This document shows positions 1 through 7,256 of a stretch of DNA of 24,207 bases, piece after piece (within the stretch, counting starts at the first letter, position 1; the number at the start of each line of letters is the position of its first letter). Below the pieces are notes generated by a model that ran no database searches, had not been told where the DNA came from, and saw only the letters and a list, made by a program, of their open reading frames with translations. Position numbers and translations under genes: made by a program. The stretch is from Oscillospiraceae bacterium (lineage in GTDB: Bacteria; Bacillota; Clostridia; Oscillospirales; Ruminococcaceae), in contig CAAEOA010000212.1 in NCBI GenBank assembly GCA_900757485.1, positions 1-24,207 on the forward strand. The letters are read 5' to 3'.

Positions 1-59
1 GGAGCTTTTCCAGCTAACGCCTCGGCAGCAGATATGCCCTGATTGATATAGATTTTCAT
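1..59 (-). CDS. Start of an unidentified protein, cut by the left edge
   Basis: An ATG at 59 opens a frame on the minus strand that stays open to the window edge (19 codons). The product begins MKIYINQGISAAEALAGKA. A GAGGA-like ribosome site lies about 11 bases upstream, at the base of a large stem-loop. Too little is present to name a family, and it could be a chance frame, though the coding-like composition and the leader structure favour a real gene. Confidence 0.3.
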   Translation of the reverse strand, partial: MKIYINQGISAAEALAGKA

Positions 60-116
60 AAGAAAAGACGTCCTCAAAATCTCCGCAGGATTTGCTGAGC
101 GCGAGGCGTCTTTCTT
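60..116. other. Large stem-loop between two divergent coding frames
   Basis: The outer arms AAGAAAAGACG (60-70) and CGTCTTTCTT (107-116) pair, CCTC pairs with GAGG just inside, and the inner arms CTCAAAATC and GATTTGCTGAG also pair around a short loop. On the minus strand it forms the leader immediately before the ATG at 59 and covers the possible ribosome site. It could be a translation-controlling leader, a terminator or an element end. The structure is visible; its function is not known. Confidence 0.4.
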
Positions 117-128
117 GCCGTTTCTTGA

Positions 129-1949
129 CTCGCCTCTGATACGGCATTCGGGGCGTATCAAACCGGTGCCTACTCCGGACTCGGCATAGGCATTTTTGAT
201 GGTGTAGGCGCAATTGACATCGACCATTGTATCACAGACGGGAAATACTCCGATATGGCGTCCGATATCATTGAAAAAATGGGCAGCTACACGGAAATCA
301 GTCCGAGCGGCAACGGCATACGGATTATTTTTACCATTAAGAACTTTGAATACAACAAGGATCGGTATTACATTAACAATCAGAAGAAAGGGCTTGAAGT
401 CTATATTTCCGGGGCAACCAATAAATTTGTGACCGTTACCGGCACTGCCATAAACAGCAGCCCCGTTGCCGACGGTACCGAAAAACTAAGGCAGGTTTTA
501 AATCAATATATGATAAGAAACGGTACCTGGCAATCATTCCAAACAGACAAAGAGTATTTAAAAATCGGTTTGGAAAAAGACGAGAAGCTGAAATCCTATT
601 GGAACGGCGCGCGTCCGCACGGAAATGAAAGCGAAGATGACGCGGGATTTATGGCAAAATTGCTGTATTGGCTCAACAATGATTCCGATGCGGCAATCAG
701 TGCGTTTCGCAGCAGTCCGTATGCCGTTCAAAAAGATGAAAAACACCAAGCCAAGCTTGCCCGCGCCGATTATCTTTCCAATTTAGCCCGAGCGGTAAAG
801 CCGGACAGAACCGCCGCGCAGGATAACGAACAATGGCTGAAAAGAGAAGCGGGGCATTCTCAGAACGCAGAACCGAAAGGCAAAAGGAGTTTGAACATTA
901 TATCGGCTCCCGATCTGCAAAAAGCCAATTTGCCGCCGACGAGGTATCTTGTAGACGGCATACTACCCGAGGGGACAAGCATTCTTGCCGCGGCGCCAAA
1001 AAGCGGAAAGAGTTGGTTTGTACTCCTGCTCGGACTTAAGGTGGCGGCGGGTGAAGCCTTTCTGAAATGGCAAACGCAGCAGGCAGGTGTTCTGTATCTT
1101 TCTTTTGAGGATACTCTGAAACGCTTGCAGCAGCGTATGAATAAACTGCTGAACGGGGTTCCCGCCCCGCCATGGTTCTATTTTTCCACCGATATTGTAA
1201 CGCTTGAAGAGGGATTGTTGGAACTTCTGGACGAGCATATTCAGCAGCATCCGGAGACCAAACTGATCATTATTGATACCTTTCAGAAGATTCGCGGTCA
1301 AGGGCTGCGTGGTGAACGATGGTACGACCATGATTACCGGGAAGCGGGAATGATAAAAGAAGCCATGGATAAAAAAGGGATCAGCGTGCTGTTCGTTCAT
1401 CATACCAGCAAAACCAAAGACAAGGACGACCCGTTCAACGAAATCACCGGAACCAACGGCATCTCGGGCGTCATGGACACTATGTTCGTTATCAAGCGGA
1501 CAGCCCGCAATGCTCAACAGGCTACGCTGCATATCACCGGGCGCGATATCGAGCAGAACGAAATTCTCATTCGATTGAATGAAAATACGTGCCAATGGGA
1601 GTACGTGGGCAATGCCGATGAATTAGCCAAGGAGGAAGCGATTTTCGACTATCAAAGCAGCCCCGTTGTAAAAACAATACGTGCTTTGCTTGAAGAATCT
1701 CCAAAAAACTCATGGAGCGGCTTTGCCAAGAATCTGCTTGATGCCGGAGAAAGAATGTTCCATCTTCCGATTGCTCAGTCCCCGCAGCAATTGGGCAAAG
1801 AACTGAGCAGGTTGAAAGATCTTCTTCTGGAACAGGACAACATTGTATATACCATCAGCCCTAACGGCAATGCCGGACATAAGCACAATTTCTATCGTTC
1901 GGCACCGCCGCCTGCTACCGATGAACTTCCCGATTACCATGGTTTCTAA
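129..1949 (+). pseudogene. 5'-truncated primase-polymerase / RepA-like AAA helicase of a mobile element
   Basis: The open frame runs from just after a TGA at 126-128 to 1949, but the first usable start is ATG 255. The part before that ATG already encodes the primase-polymerase core: a glycine-rich stretch and then GAIDIDHC, the acidic motif of this domain. It continues after the ATG with SYTEISPSGNGIRIIF. Numbered from ATG 255, a RecA-like helicase domain follows, with Walker A AAPKSGKSW near residue 247 and Walker B KLIIIDTF near residue 337. A DNA-binding tail ends the protein. Such proteins start replication of plasmids, phages and integrative elements. The usual N-terminal 50-60 residues are absent, so the gene was probably cut by a rearrangement near 130. 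A helicase-only product from ATG 255 (564 residues) remains possible. Family assignment is fairly sure; whether it still works is not. Confidence 0.72.
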
Positions 1950-2034
1950 ACAGTCAAGGAAACATTGATTTTATTGCTCTGCAATTATTTCAATGAAAGC
2001 AATGTCTCAGATTAACTTAATAAGGAGTGTAACT

Positions 2035-2250
2035 ATGAAAGAAACAAAAAACACAAGCGAAATGAATCCGGTTCCGGCAGACGATTTCTATCCGTTGTCA
2101 ATCACGCCGATCGAATTGATCGGCTATGCAAAGAATGATATTGTCGATGCACAGGAACTGATACCGATGCTGCCGATGGAGTATCGCCGCAAGCTGAAAC
2201 AGGCATATATCCTGTTGAATGAAGTGCAGGAATATCTGTACAAAAACTGA
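2035..2250 (+). CDS. Small hypothetical protein (71 aa)
   Basis: ATG 2035 is chosen over the in-frame ATG at 1993 because AAGGAG sits about eight bases before it. The product is acidic and helical, with the core PLSITPIELIGYAKNDIVDAQELIPMLPMEYRRKLKQAYILLNEVQEYL. It has no membrane segment and no cysteine. A simple terminator follows directly. It lies 85 bases after the Rep-like gene in the same direction, so it is probably a plasmid- or element-borne accessory protein. I do not recognise a family. Confidence 0.65.
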   Translation: MKETKNTSEMNPVPADDFYPLSITPIELIGYAKNDIVDAQELIPMLPMEYRRKLKQAYILLNEVQEYLYKN

Positions 2251-2260
2251 TACATAAGCA

Positions 2261-2304
2261 AAAGCCATCGGAACTGCAAAAGCGGTTTCAATGGCTTTCT
2301 TTAT
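2261..2304 (+). terminator. Rho-independent terminator after the 71-aa protein
   Basis: AAAGCCAT (2261-2268) pairs with ATGGCTTT (2291-2298), followed by CTTTATAT. It lies 10 bases after the stop at 2250 and also faces the end of the convergent gene at 2318, so it may serve both. Confidence 0.6.
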
Positions 2305-2317
2305 ATATAAATGCCGT

Positions 2318-2527
2318 TTAGATTACCGGTGCGATATCCATAACGCTGTAGACCGAATCTCCGATGGTAAACTGCGCCGTACCGTTCTCGGTTTCCTCAA
2401 ATGAAATGTCATACCCTTGCAGTTCATTGATCTGCATAAGAAGCCGGGCGACCTCGTCAGGCGTGAACACGCAGCGGCTCGGGCGAATGCTTCTTGCCGC
2501 TTTAACCGAATTTCTGAATCGTTTCAT
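2318..2527 (-). CDS. Small hypothetical protein (69 aa)
   Basis: The start at 2527 has a near-perfect AAGGAGG ribosome site seven bases upstream, which makes this short frame convincing. The N-terminus is basic (MKRFRNSVKAARSIRPSR). The rest is a small alpha/beta segment (FTPDEVARLLMQINELQGYDISFEETENGTAQFTIGDSVYSV) that looks like a one-domain element-encoded protein of unknown role. It is convergent with the 71-aa gene. No catalytic motif is visible. Confidence 0.65.
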   Translation of the reverse strand: MKRFRNSVKAARSIRPSRCVFTPDEVARLLMQINELQGYDISFEETENGTAQFTIGDSVYSVMDIAPVI

Positions 2528-2828
2528 ATCGTATCCTCCTTGAATAAAACACAGTGTTGTTCTGTATCGTCAATCAGCACGGAACAAAACTGTTTTCATC
2601 CAAGTCAGATGGTGCCCTCTGCGAAAATCGCGCCAAACGTTTTAACCGCTTTTCGGTGCGGGTACAGCAAACAGAACGTTTTTTGTGCTTCGATATTATA
2701 TAAGGTTAGACCATGACACAGCCGTTTTTCCGGCGCAGCATGGCGGAGTTATCTCTGTATATATAAAATAGGGAGAGCCGCCGCTCTCCCCGAATCTGCT
2801 ATGTATCGCCCGGTTTGCGGCAGAATAC
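2528..2828. other. Gene-poor spacer
   Basis: About 300 bases hold no convincing gene on either strand. A TATAAT-like box lies on the minus strand near 2695-2703, but I see no good -35 partner for it. It could serve the gene at 2527. The only clear structure is the terminator at 2771-2790. Confidence 0.4.
2771..2790 (-). terminator. Terminator after the XRE repressor gene
   Basis: GGGAGAGC (2771-2778) and GCTCTCCC (2783-2790) form a perfect 8-bp GC-rich stem with a CGCC loop. Reading the minus strand, a TATTTTATATAT run follows. It lies 38 bases beyond the stop of the gene at 2829. Confidence 0.65.
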
Positions 2829-3140
2829 TCAGATACTTTCTATCCCGAGCAGAATATCAACCGCCTGCTGTACCTCTGTTTTGCTCCGGTACGCCTGTAT
2901 GACCTTTCTTTCCCTGTCGCTTAAATCGTCCGCTGACAAATGTACACCCAAAAGATTGCTGGGCGGCACATTCAGCGCACGGCAGATATCGGCTAAGATA
3001 TCTGCGTCGGGGCGGTTGATCCCCTGCTCCCAGTTCGACACTCTGCTTTTGGTAACGTTTATTTTATCAGCCAACTGTTCCTGTGTCAGTCCGCTTTCTT
3101 TGCGGTACATACGAATCCTGCTGCCGATCTCATATTTCAA
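2829..3140 (-). CDS. XRE-family helix-turn-helix repressor (103 aa)
   Basis: A TTG start at 3140 is chosen because GAGGTG lies seven bases upstream; longer frames would read through the promoter. The product begins LKYEIGSRIRMYRKESGLTQ and carries a classic Cro/CI helix-turn-helix (LTQEQLADKINVTKSRVSNWEQGINRPDADILADICRALNV). It has a short C-terminal tail with no protease or metal site. It is divergent from the Cro-like gene at 3293, with operators in between, which is the layout of a phage- or element-type switch. It most likely represses the promoter at 3223-3251 and possibly its own. Confidence 0.85.
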   Translation of the reverse strand: MKYEIGSRIRMYRKESGLTQEQLADKINVTKSRVSNWEQGINRPDADILADICRALNVPPSNLLGVHLSADDLSDRERKVIQAYRSKTEVQQAVDILLGIESI

Positions 3141-3154
3141 GAAAATCACCTCGC
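3135..3154. repeat. 20-bp inverted repeat, copy 1 (leader of the XRE gene)
   Basis: This carries the ribosome site and TTG start of the repressor gene. Its exact reverse complement, GCGAGGTGATTTTCTTGAAA, occurs at 3508-3527 as the ribosome site and TTG start of the glycosylase-like gene. Confidence 0.8.
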
Positions 3155-3163
3155 TATAACAAT

Positions 3164-3191
3164 AGTATACACGAAAATAGAGAAAAAGCAA
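3164..3191 (-). promoter_or_regulatory. Promoter of the XRE repressor
   Basis: Reading the minus strand, TTGCTT (3186-3191) and TATACT (3164-3169) are separated by 16 bases. The -10 is about 24 bases from the TTG start at 3140. It is divergent from the promoter at 3223-3251. Confidence 0.55.
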
Positions 3192-3222
3192 GGGCGAAAT
3201 CAAGAATTTCTGTATTTTTCTA

Positions 3223-3251
3223 TTGACTTCACAGTAAATCTGTGATATGAT
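3223..3251 (+). promoter_or_regulatory. Strong sigma-A promoter of the Cro/glycosylase operon
   Basis: TTGACT (3223-3228) and TATGAT (3246-3251) have a 17-base spacer. The palindrome CACAGTAAATCTGTG (3230-3244) fills the spacer almost exactly, so a bound regulator would shut the promoter. Confidence 0.75.
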
Positions 3252-3275
3252 AGATCAAAGTACAGTAATCCTGTA
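3230..3275. promoter_or_regulatory. Pair of palindromic operators for the XRE/Cro switch
   Basis: Two related 15-bp dyads, CACAGTAAATCTGTG (3230-3244) and TACAGTAATCCTGTA (3261-3275), share half-site ACAG with CTGT. Their centres are 31 bases apart, about three helical turns. A weaker TTCTGTATTTTTCT lies at about 3208. The first blocks the promoter spacer and the second the start region. This is the expected target of one or both neighbouring helix-turn-helix proteins. Confidence 0.7.
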
Positions 3276-3292
3276 TTTATGGAGGTGCAACT

Positions 3293-3499
3293 ATGGAAGT
3301 TTATAAAAAAGTTCGGGCTTACATAGAGGAAAACGGGTATAAGCAGTTGGCGGTGGCGCAGAAGGCAGGCATATCCAAGGTGACCTTCAACGCCATGATG
3401 AACGGCAAGCGGACAATGTATGCGGATGATCTGCGCGCCATTTGTCTCGCGCTGAATGTCAGCCCCGAACTGTTTATCGAAGTACATAAAAACTGCTGA
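3293..3499 (+). CDS. Small Cro-like helix-turn-helix protein (68 aa)
   Basis: A GGAGGTG ribosome site lies directly before ATG 3293. The 68 residues form little more than one Cro/CI-type domain: YIEENGYKQLAVAQKAGISK, then VTFNAMMNGKRTMYADDLRAICLALNV. It opens the + strand operon whose promoter holds two palindromic operators, and the glycosylase-like gene starts 22 bases after its stop. Together with the divergent XRE repressor it forms a bistable-type control pair. Assignment to the Cro/CI fold is safe; the regulated trait is inferred from the downstream genes. Confidence 0.82.
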   Translation: MEVYKKVRAYIEENGYKQLAVAQKAGISKVTFNAMMNGKRTMYADDLRAICLALNVSPELFIEVHKNC

Positions 3500-3507
3500 A
3501 TAAAAAG

Positions 3508-3527
3508 GCGAGGTGATTTTCTTGAAA
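3508..3527. repeat. 20-bp inverted repeat, copy 2 (leader of the glycosylase-like gene)
   Basis: This is the exact reverse complement of 3135-3154. It includes the GAGGTG ribosome site and TTG start of the downstream gene. The two copies bracket the whole switch region. Confidence 0.8.
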
Positions 3528-4367
3528 GACATGGAAACGGTCGCAAACGCCGTCCTGCTCATGGATAAACAGCTGCGCGGGGAATTGTTTATCCGGGACG
3601 GCAAAATCCAAACGAAAAAGCTGTGGGAGAATACCTACATCAAAAAACAGCTTGACAAACGAAGGGACGGCGGCGCCTTTACGGTCAGCGACCATATCCG
3701 CGGAATGGTTTATTCTATGCTGACATCGGGCGCGGCGTGGAACCGGTTGGAGCCGCATATCGACACGGCGACAGGGCAAATCACGGTCATTGATGAGATC
3801 TTCTGTCAGTATGATGTAACCGCTTTACTGAGCGCCGATCCGGCGGTCTTGGTCGGTCAGGTCAAGGAACATCGGCTCGGAACGCAGTATCTGACAAATC
3901 AGATAAACGCGCTTGTCGGCGTGAACATCGGCAAATTGCTCGCCATCGAAAAAGAGTACGGCAGCGTGGACAACTTCTATCAGAGCCTTGCAGACAAAAA
4001 CGACAATTTAAAAACGCTTGTAAGAGAACTGTCTGTACCGGGCAAGCCGTATAAATTCGCACAACTCGGCGAAGCCCTGACTGCGGAATACCTGAAAAAT
4101 GTCGGATACGATATCGGAAAGCCCGACAGGCATATCTGCCGTATTTTAGGCGGTGAATACCTCGGCTGTTCAAAGCGCAAATACGCTGCACCGTATGAAG
4201 CCATTGATATCATTGCCGACATTGCAAAAAGCCTGAACAAATCGGCTGCTGAGGTGGATTATATTCTGTGGGCATACTGCGCAAATGGCTTCGGCGAGGT
4301 ATGTACCAAAGGCAAACCGAAGTGTGATAAATGTGTCGTAAACAAATGTAAAAACAAATCAATATGA
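3522..4367 (+). CDS. HhH-GPD DNA glycosylase-like protein with a C-terminal Cys cluster (281 aa)
   Basis: The TTG at 3522 is preferred (GAGGTG six bases before it); ATG 3531 is an alternative. The C-terminal half resembles base-excision glycosylases of the endonuclease III/AlkA superfamily. It has an Asp-containing loop GKPDRHICRILGG and ends with C-X6-C-X2-C-X4-C (CTKGKPKCDKCVVNKC), close to the C-X6-C-X2-C-X5-C that binds a 4Fe-4S cluster in endonuclease III. The N-terminal 100 residues (LRGELFIRDGKIQTKKLWENTYI, SDHIRGMVYSMLTSGAAWNRLEP) are not recognised. It is co-transcribed with the Cro-like protein and followed 18 bases later by the PH-like protein. The likely role is removal of damaged or modified bases. 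Regulated cargo in a mobile element suggests possible phage or element defence, but that is only inference. Confidence 0.6.
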   Translation: MKDMETVANAVLLMDKQLRGELFIRDGKIQTKKLWENTYIKKQLDKRRDGGAFTVSDHIRGMVYSMLTSGAAWNRLEPHIDTATGQITVIDEIFCQYDVTALLSADPAVLVGQVKEHRLGTQYLTNQINALVGVNIGKLLAIEKEYGSVDNFYQSLADKNDNLKTLVRELSVPGKPYKFAQLGEALTAEYLKNVGYDIGKPDRHICRILGGEYLGCSKRKYAAPYEAIDIIADIAKSLNKSAAEVDYILWAYCANGFGEVCTKGKPKCDKCVVNKCKNKSI

Positions 4368-4385
4368 TTTTAGGGGGATATCACT

Positions 4386-5990
4386 ATGTTTGACAGCAAA
4401 AAACTTTTTGAAAAACTGAACAACACCGCCAAGAAAGTTATTGACGGTGCGGGGCAGGTTATGGGAAATGTTTCCGAGTATCAAGCCAACAAGGAAGCCG
4501 AAAATAACAACTCGCATACCATGTATGAAGTCTTTACTGCCGCGTTTGGTATGGGTAAAAAGTTTGTGATTACAGAAAGCTCTCTTATTTATGGAAGCGA
4601 AGAATACACCTATTCACAACTTACACCACTTCGAGTTGTAAATCCACCTATGCCTTTATCAAATGGAGTTGCACAAACCGAAGCCAATGGTAAGACATTG
4701 GTATTGTCATTTGAAAGCAGCCAAAAAGAACGTTTTGCCAAAGCAATGACATATGCAAACGAACAAATTGATTTAGCAAACGGCACAGTAAGAAACTATA
4801 AATATATGCTTCAATCCGAGCAAGGCACAAAGATAGAGGTCTATGAAGATTATATCATACTTTATGCATTAAAATCGGGTATCGGTAGTATTGTAGGAAA
4901 TTCTATGCAGGGTGGCTCCGGAGGTCAAGTAATCTATTTTACCGATATTACCGTATCCTTAAATGAAACCGCAGAAAACATTATATTGCGGATTGTTTCG
5001 CAAAATGCTGAAATTGCTTCGATTGTCCTAAATGCAGAGCAAAAAACATTAGCCCAAAATATTATTGCATATATCAATGAAACAAAGACAGCAGAAGCAA
5101 CGCAAACAGAGTTTGTCCCCGAAACGTGGGAACAGGTATGCGGTGCGGAAAAGCAGTTCACTTTGAATGGTAAGACGCTTGTTATTCCTGCCAATATGGA
5201 CGCATTTAATACTTACAGAACCAAGTTCTATGAATTAGCCCGTATATGTGCAGATAACGCAAGAAAAGAATACAATAAAAAAGTACAGAACCTGACTACC
5301 TATTTAGAGTTCTTCCCGAATATCTATTCCAAGCACCTTAAAGTTCTTACACAACGAGCTATGGATGTTCTTGTTTCAGAGAGCATTTGGACAATAACAC
5401 AAGAATCGTTTGCTAATCAGCATATAGACAATTTTCATATGGCTATTGATGAATACTATGTTACTACCGAAAGCGTTGAACTAACAGTACAGGCAAATCA
5501 AAACAGGGTATCTACTGCTATGAGTTTTGTGCCTAATTTAGTCGGTGGCGGTTTTGGTGTCAAGGGTGCTGCAAAGGGTATCGCCAAGGCAACCGCTTTC
5601 AACTTACTCCGCGACGGCGCAGAAGCAGGATTGCTTAAAGGTGCAAGTCAAATCAATCAAGCACAGCAACTTGAACTTTATCAGCGTATCAATCCCGATA
5701 ATCTGTTTGAGTTGGTATTTCTTGATTATTGGAGAGTATTCCTTACGCTTACCTTTACGCTTAATCAGAGCGGAAAGGCTGTTTGGTATCCTACTGATGA
5801 TTTAGCACAACAGGCAAGTGATATATTTCAAAATCTTTCCAATCCCAATTTCCCGCAAGATAAAGTTCTTGATGTATTTTTGGATATTCTCAAAACCAAT
5901 CCCTATATCAAAGATTATCATAACTTTATGTTTGCTAAGTTCGGGGACACAGCGGAAACACAGGCAATTAAAAACTATTTCAATGTGTAA
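4386..5990 (+). CDS. Large protein of unknown function with two PH-like repeats (534 aa)
   Basis: The ribosome site AGGGGGATATCACT precedes ATG 4386. Residues 1-45 are polar and helical. Two beta-rich repeats with a PH-like layout follow, at about 47-135 (FTAAFGMGKKFVITESSLIY, then GKTLVLSFESSQKERFAKAM) and about 140-235 (KIEVYEDYIILYALKSGIGS, then ENIILRIVSQNAEIASIVLN). Both end in an amphipathic helix. The remainder is largely helical, with a glycine-rich amphipathic patch near 385-405 (FVPNLVGGGFGVKGAAKGIA) that could touch a membrane. There is no signal peptide and no catalytic motif. It shares the Cro/glycosylase operon, and its codon use turns more A+T-rich midway. A scaffold or sensor role is possible; I cannot name a family with confidence. 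Confidence 0.6.
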   Translation: MFDSKKLFEKLNNTAKKVIDGAGQVMGNVSEYQANKEAENNNSHTMYEVFTAAFGMGKKFVITESSLIYGSEEYTYSQLTPLRVVNPPMPLSNGVAQTEANGKTLVLSFESSQKERFAKAMTYANEQIDLANGTVRNYKYMLQSEQGTKIEVYEDYIILYALKSGIGSIVGNSMQGGSGGQVIYFTDITVSLNETAENIILRIVSQNAEIASIVLNAEQKTLAQNIIAYINETKTAEATQTEFVPETWEQVCGAEKQFTLNGKTLVIPANMDAFNTYRTKFYELARICADNARKEYNKKVQNLTTYLEFFPNIYSKHLKVLTQRAMDVLVSESIWTITQESFANQHIDNFHMAIDEYYVTTESVELTVQANQNRVSTAMSFVPNLVGGGFGVKGAAKGIAKATAFNLLRDGAEAGLLKGASQINQAQQLELYQRINPDNLFELVFLDYWRVFLTLTFTLNQSGKAVWYPTDDLAQQASDIFQNLSNPNFPQDKVLDVFLDILKTNPYIKDYHNFMFAKFGDTAETQAIKNYFNV

Positions 5991-6043
5991 GTTCCCCTAT
6001 AAAATCAAACATCTCTTTCCGCTTATAACTGAATAACCCGAAT

Positions 6044-6079
6044 AACAGCCGTAGTCCGAAAGGATTGCGGCTGTTTTCT
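6044..6079 (+). terminator. Terminator closing the Cro/glycosylase/PH-like operon
   Basis: AACAGCCG (6044-6051) pairs with CGGCTGTT (6068-6075), followed by TTCT. It lies 54 bases beyond the stop at 5990. Confidence 0.65.
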
Positions 6080-6113
6080 ATAAACGATATTCGGAATACC
6101 GTTTCGTTTATAG
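6078..6113. repeat. Inverted repeat upstream of the resolvase, candidate res-type site
   Basis: CTATAAACG (6078-6086) and CGTTTATAG (6105-6113) are perfect inverted arms around an 18-base centre that itself holds CGGAATACCG. The palindrome sits 97 bases before the small serine recombinase. Resolvases commonly bind sites just upstream of their own gene. It could instead be a second hairpin of the preceding terminator. Confidence 0.4.
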
Positions 6114-6148
6114 TGCGACTTGCAAATATTAATAAGCCATTAACGGTT

Positions 6149-6177
6149 TTGTTTTTTCCCGAAAAATGTCATATAAT
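6149..6177 (+). promoter_or_regulatory. Promoter of the recombinase operon
   Basis: TTGTTT (6149-6154) and a perfect TATAAT (6172-6177) are spaced by 17 bases. The -10 lies 32 bases before the resolvase start. It probably drives all three genes to 8752, which are spaced by 3 and -4 bases. Confidence 0.6.
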
Positions 6178-6209
6178 ATAAGTATACCGAGAAACAGAGA
6201 GGTTTTGCT

Positions 6210-6797
6210 ATGATTTACGGCTATGCACGATGTTCCACAAACGAGAAATTGCAGGACATCAACCGACAGGTACGGGAACTCAAACGGCAAGGCGCGTCCG
6301 ACGAGACGATATATCTTGAATACGAAAGCGGAGCAAAAACAGACCGGGCGGAACTACATAAGCTGCTTTCCGCCGTGAATTCGGGAGATACCGTTGCGGC
6401 GACCGAGGTCAGCCGAATTACCCGCAGCACCAAACAGCTTTGTGAAATTATTGAGTTTGCCAAAGAGAAACACCTAAAATTGATACTCGGCAATTTTGTT
6501 GTGGATTGCAGTAAAGCGCTTGACCCGATGACCGAGGGAATGCTTAAAATGATGGGCGTATTCAGCGAGATTGAGCGAAACATCACAAGTCAGCGGGTCA
6601 AAAGCGGAATGGAACACGCAAAAGCCAAAGGAAAACAAATCGGCAGACCAACAGTTACCGCCGACGATATACCGAGCGTGTTTTACAAACATTATCCGAA
6701 ATATCGGCAAGGGCAGCTTTCCAAAAAGGACTTGTCCCGACTTTGCGAACTTTCCTATCCGACGGTATATAAATATCTGAAATTGATTGAGGGGTAA
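6210..6797 (+). CDS. Small serine recombinase, resolvase/invertase family (195 aa)
   Basis: The N-terminal catalytic domain begins MIYGYARCSTNEKLQDINRQ, with nucleophile Ser9 in the ARCS motif. The arginine-rich active-site stretch TEVSRITRSTKQL lies near 66-78. The E-helix follows (MLKMMGVFSEIERNITSQRV), then the GMEHAKAKGKQIGRP linker and a C-terminal helix-turn-helix that ends at residue 195. Length matches Tn3-type resolvases and invertases (about 180-200). It resolves or inverts DNA between two short sites, possibly the palindrome at 6078-6113. It is followed after three bases by the phosphatase-like gene. Confidence 0.9.
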   Translation: MIYGYARCSTNEKLQDINRQVRELKRQGASDETIYLEYESGAKTDRAELHKLLSAVNSGDTVAATEVSRITRSTKQLCEIIEFAKEKHLKLILGNFVVDCSKALDPMTEGMLKMMGVFSEIERNITSQRVKSGMEHAKAKGKQIGRPTVTADDIPSVFYKHYPKYRQGQLSKKDLSRLCELSYPTVYKYLKLIEG

Positions 6798-6800
6798 ACA

Positions 6801-7256
6801 ATGAAAGTAGATATTTATTCAAGGAGAACGGTCGAAGAACTGCTGAAAAATGATTTTCCGAAAAATACGGCAGTAATCAGTTTTTATGACCCGCCGAACA
6901 TACGGACAGGCGAAATTTCAAAACCCGTGGATTACAAAGGAAAGCCCGAACGGCTTTTTGCCGTAGCCGTTCACGACATTGATATCGACATCCTTGAAGA
7001 TTACGGCTTGACTTTTGATACATATTTCCCCGAAGCCGAAAGCCTTGCGGAGTTTATCCGTCAGGCGCACGATGACGGTCTGGATATCATCTGCCAATGC
7101 GAATACGGGCAGTCGCGGAGCGCCGCCTGCGCCGCCGCAATTTTGGAGCATTATTGCAAAGACGGTATTTCGATATTTGCCGATTACAGATACTATCCGA
7201 ATCAATTGATATTCAACAAGATAAGAAAAGCACTGGAAAGCGAGAACATTATATGA
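6801..7256 (+). CDS. Tyrosine/dual-specificity phosphatase-like protein (151 aa)
   Basis: The key feature is ICQCEYGQSRSAACAAAILE, which carries a CX5R loop (Cys100 to Arg106) followed by Ser, the signature of cysteine-dependent phosphatases. The usual preceding His is Gln here. A candidate general-acid region DIDIDILEDYG lies near 59-69. The length fits compact dual-specificity phosphatases. It sits between two serine recombinases, overlaps the next gene by four bases (ATGA) and is clearly co-translated. Similar proteins are common cargo of clostridial phages and integrative elements; the substrate is unknown. Catalysis is plausible but unproven given the missing His. Confidence 0.65.
   Translation: MKVDIYSRRTVEELLKNDFPKNTAVISFYDPPNIRTGEISKPVDYKGKPERLFAVAVHDIDIDILEDYGLTFDTYFPEAESLAEFIRQAHDDGLDIICQCEYGQSRSAACAAAILEHYCKDGISIFADYRYYPNQLIFNKIRKALESENII

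Noticed and set aside
963..1595. 210-codon minus-strand frame opposite the Rep-like gene
   Set aside because: No ribosome site and no domain; it lies fully across a well-recognised helicase and is a shadow.
7097..7252. Longer N-terminus of the large recombinase
   Set aside because: It lies inside the phosphatase-like gene in another frame; the catalytic domain begins exactly at ATG 7253.
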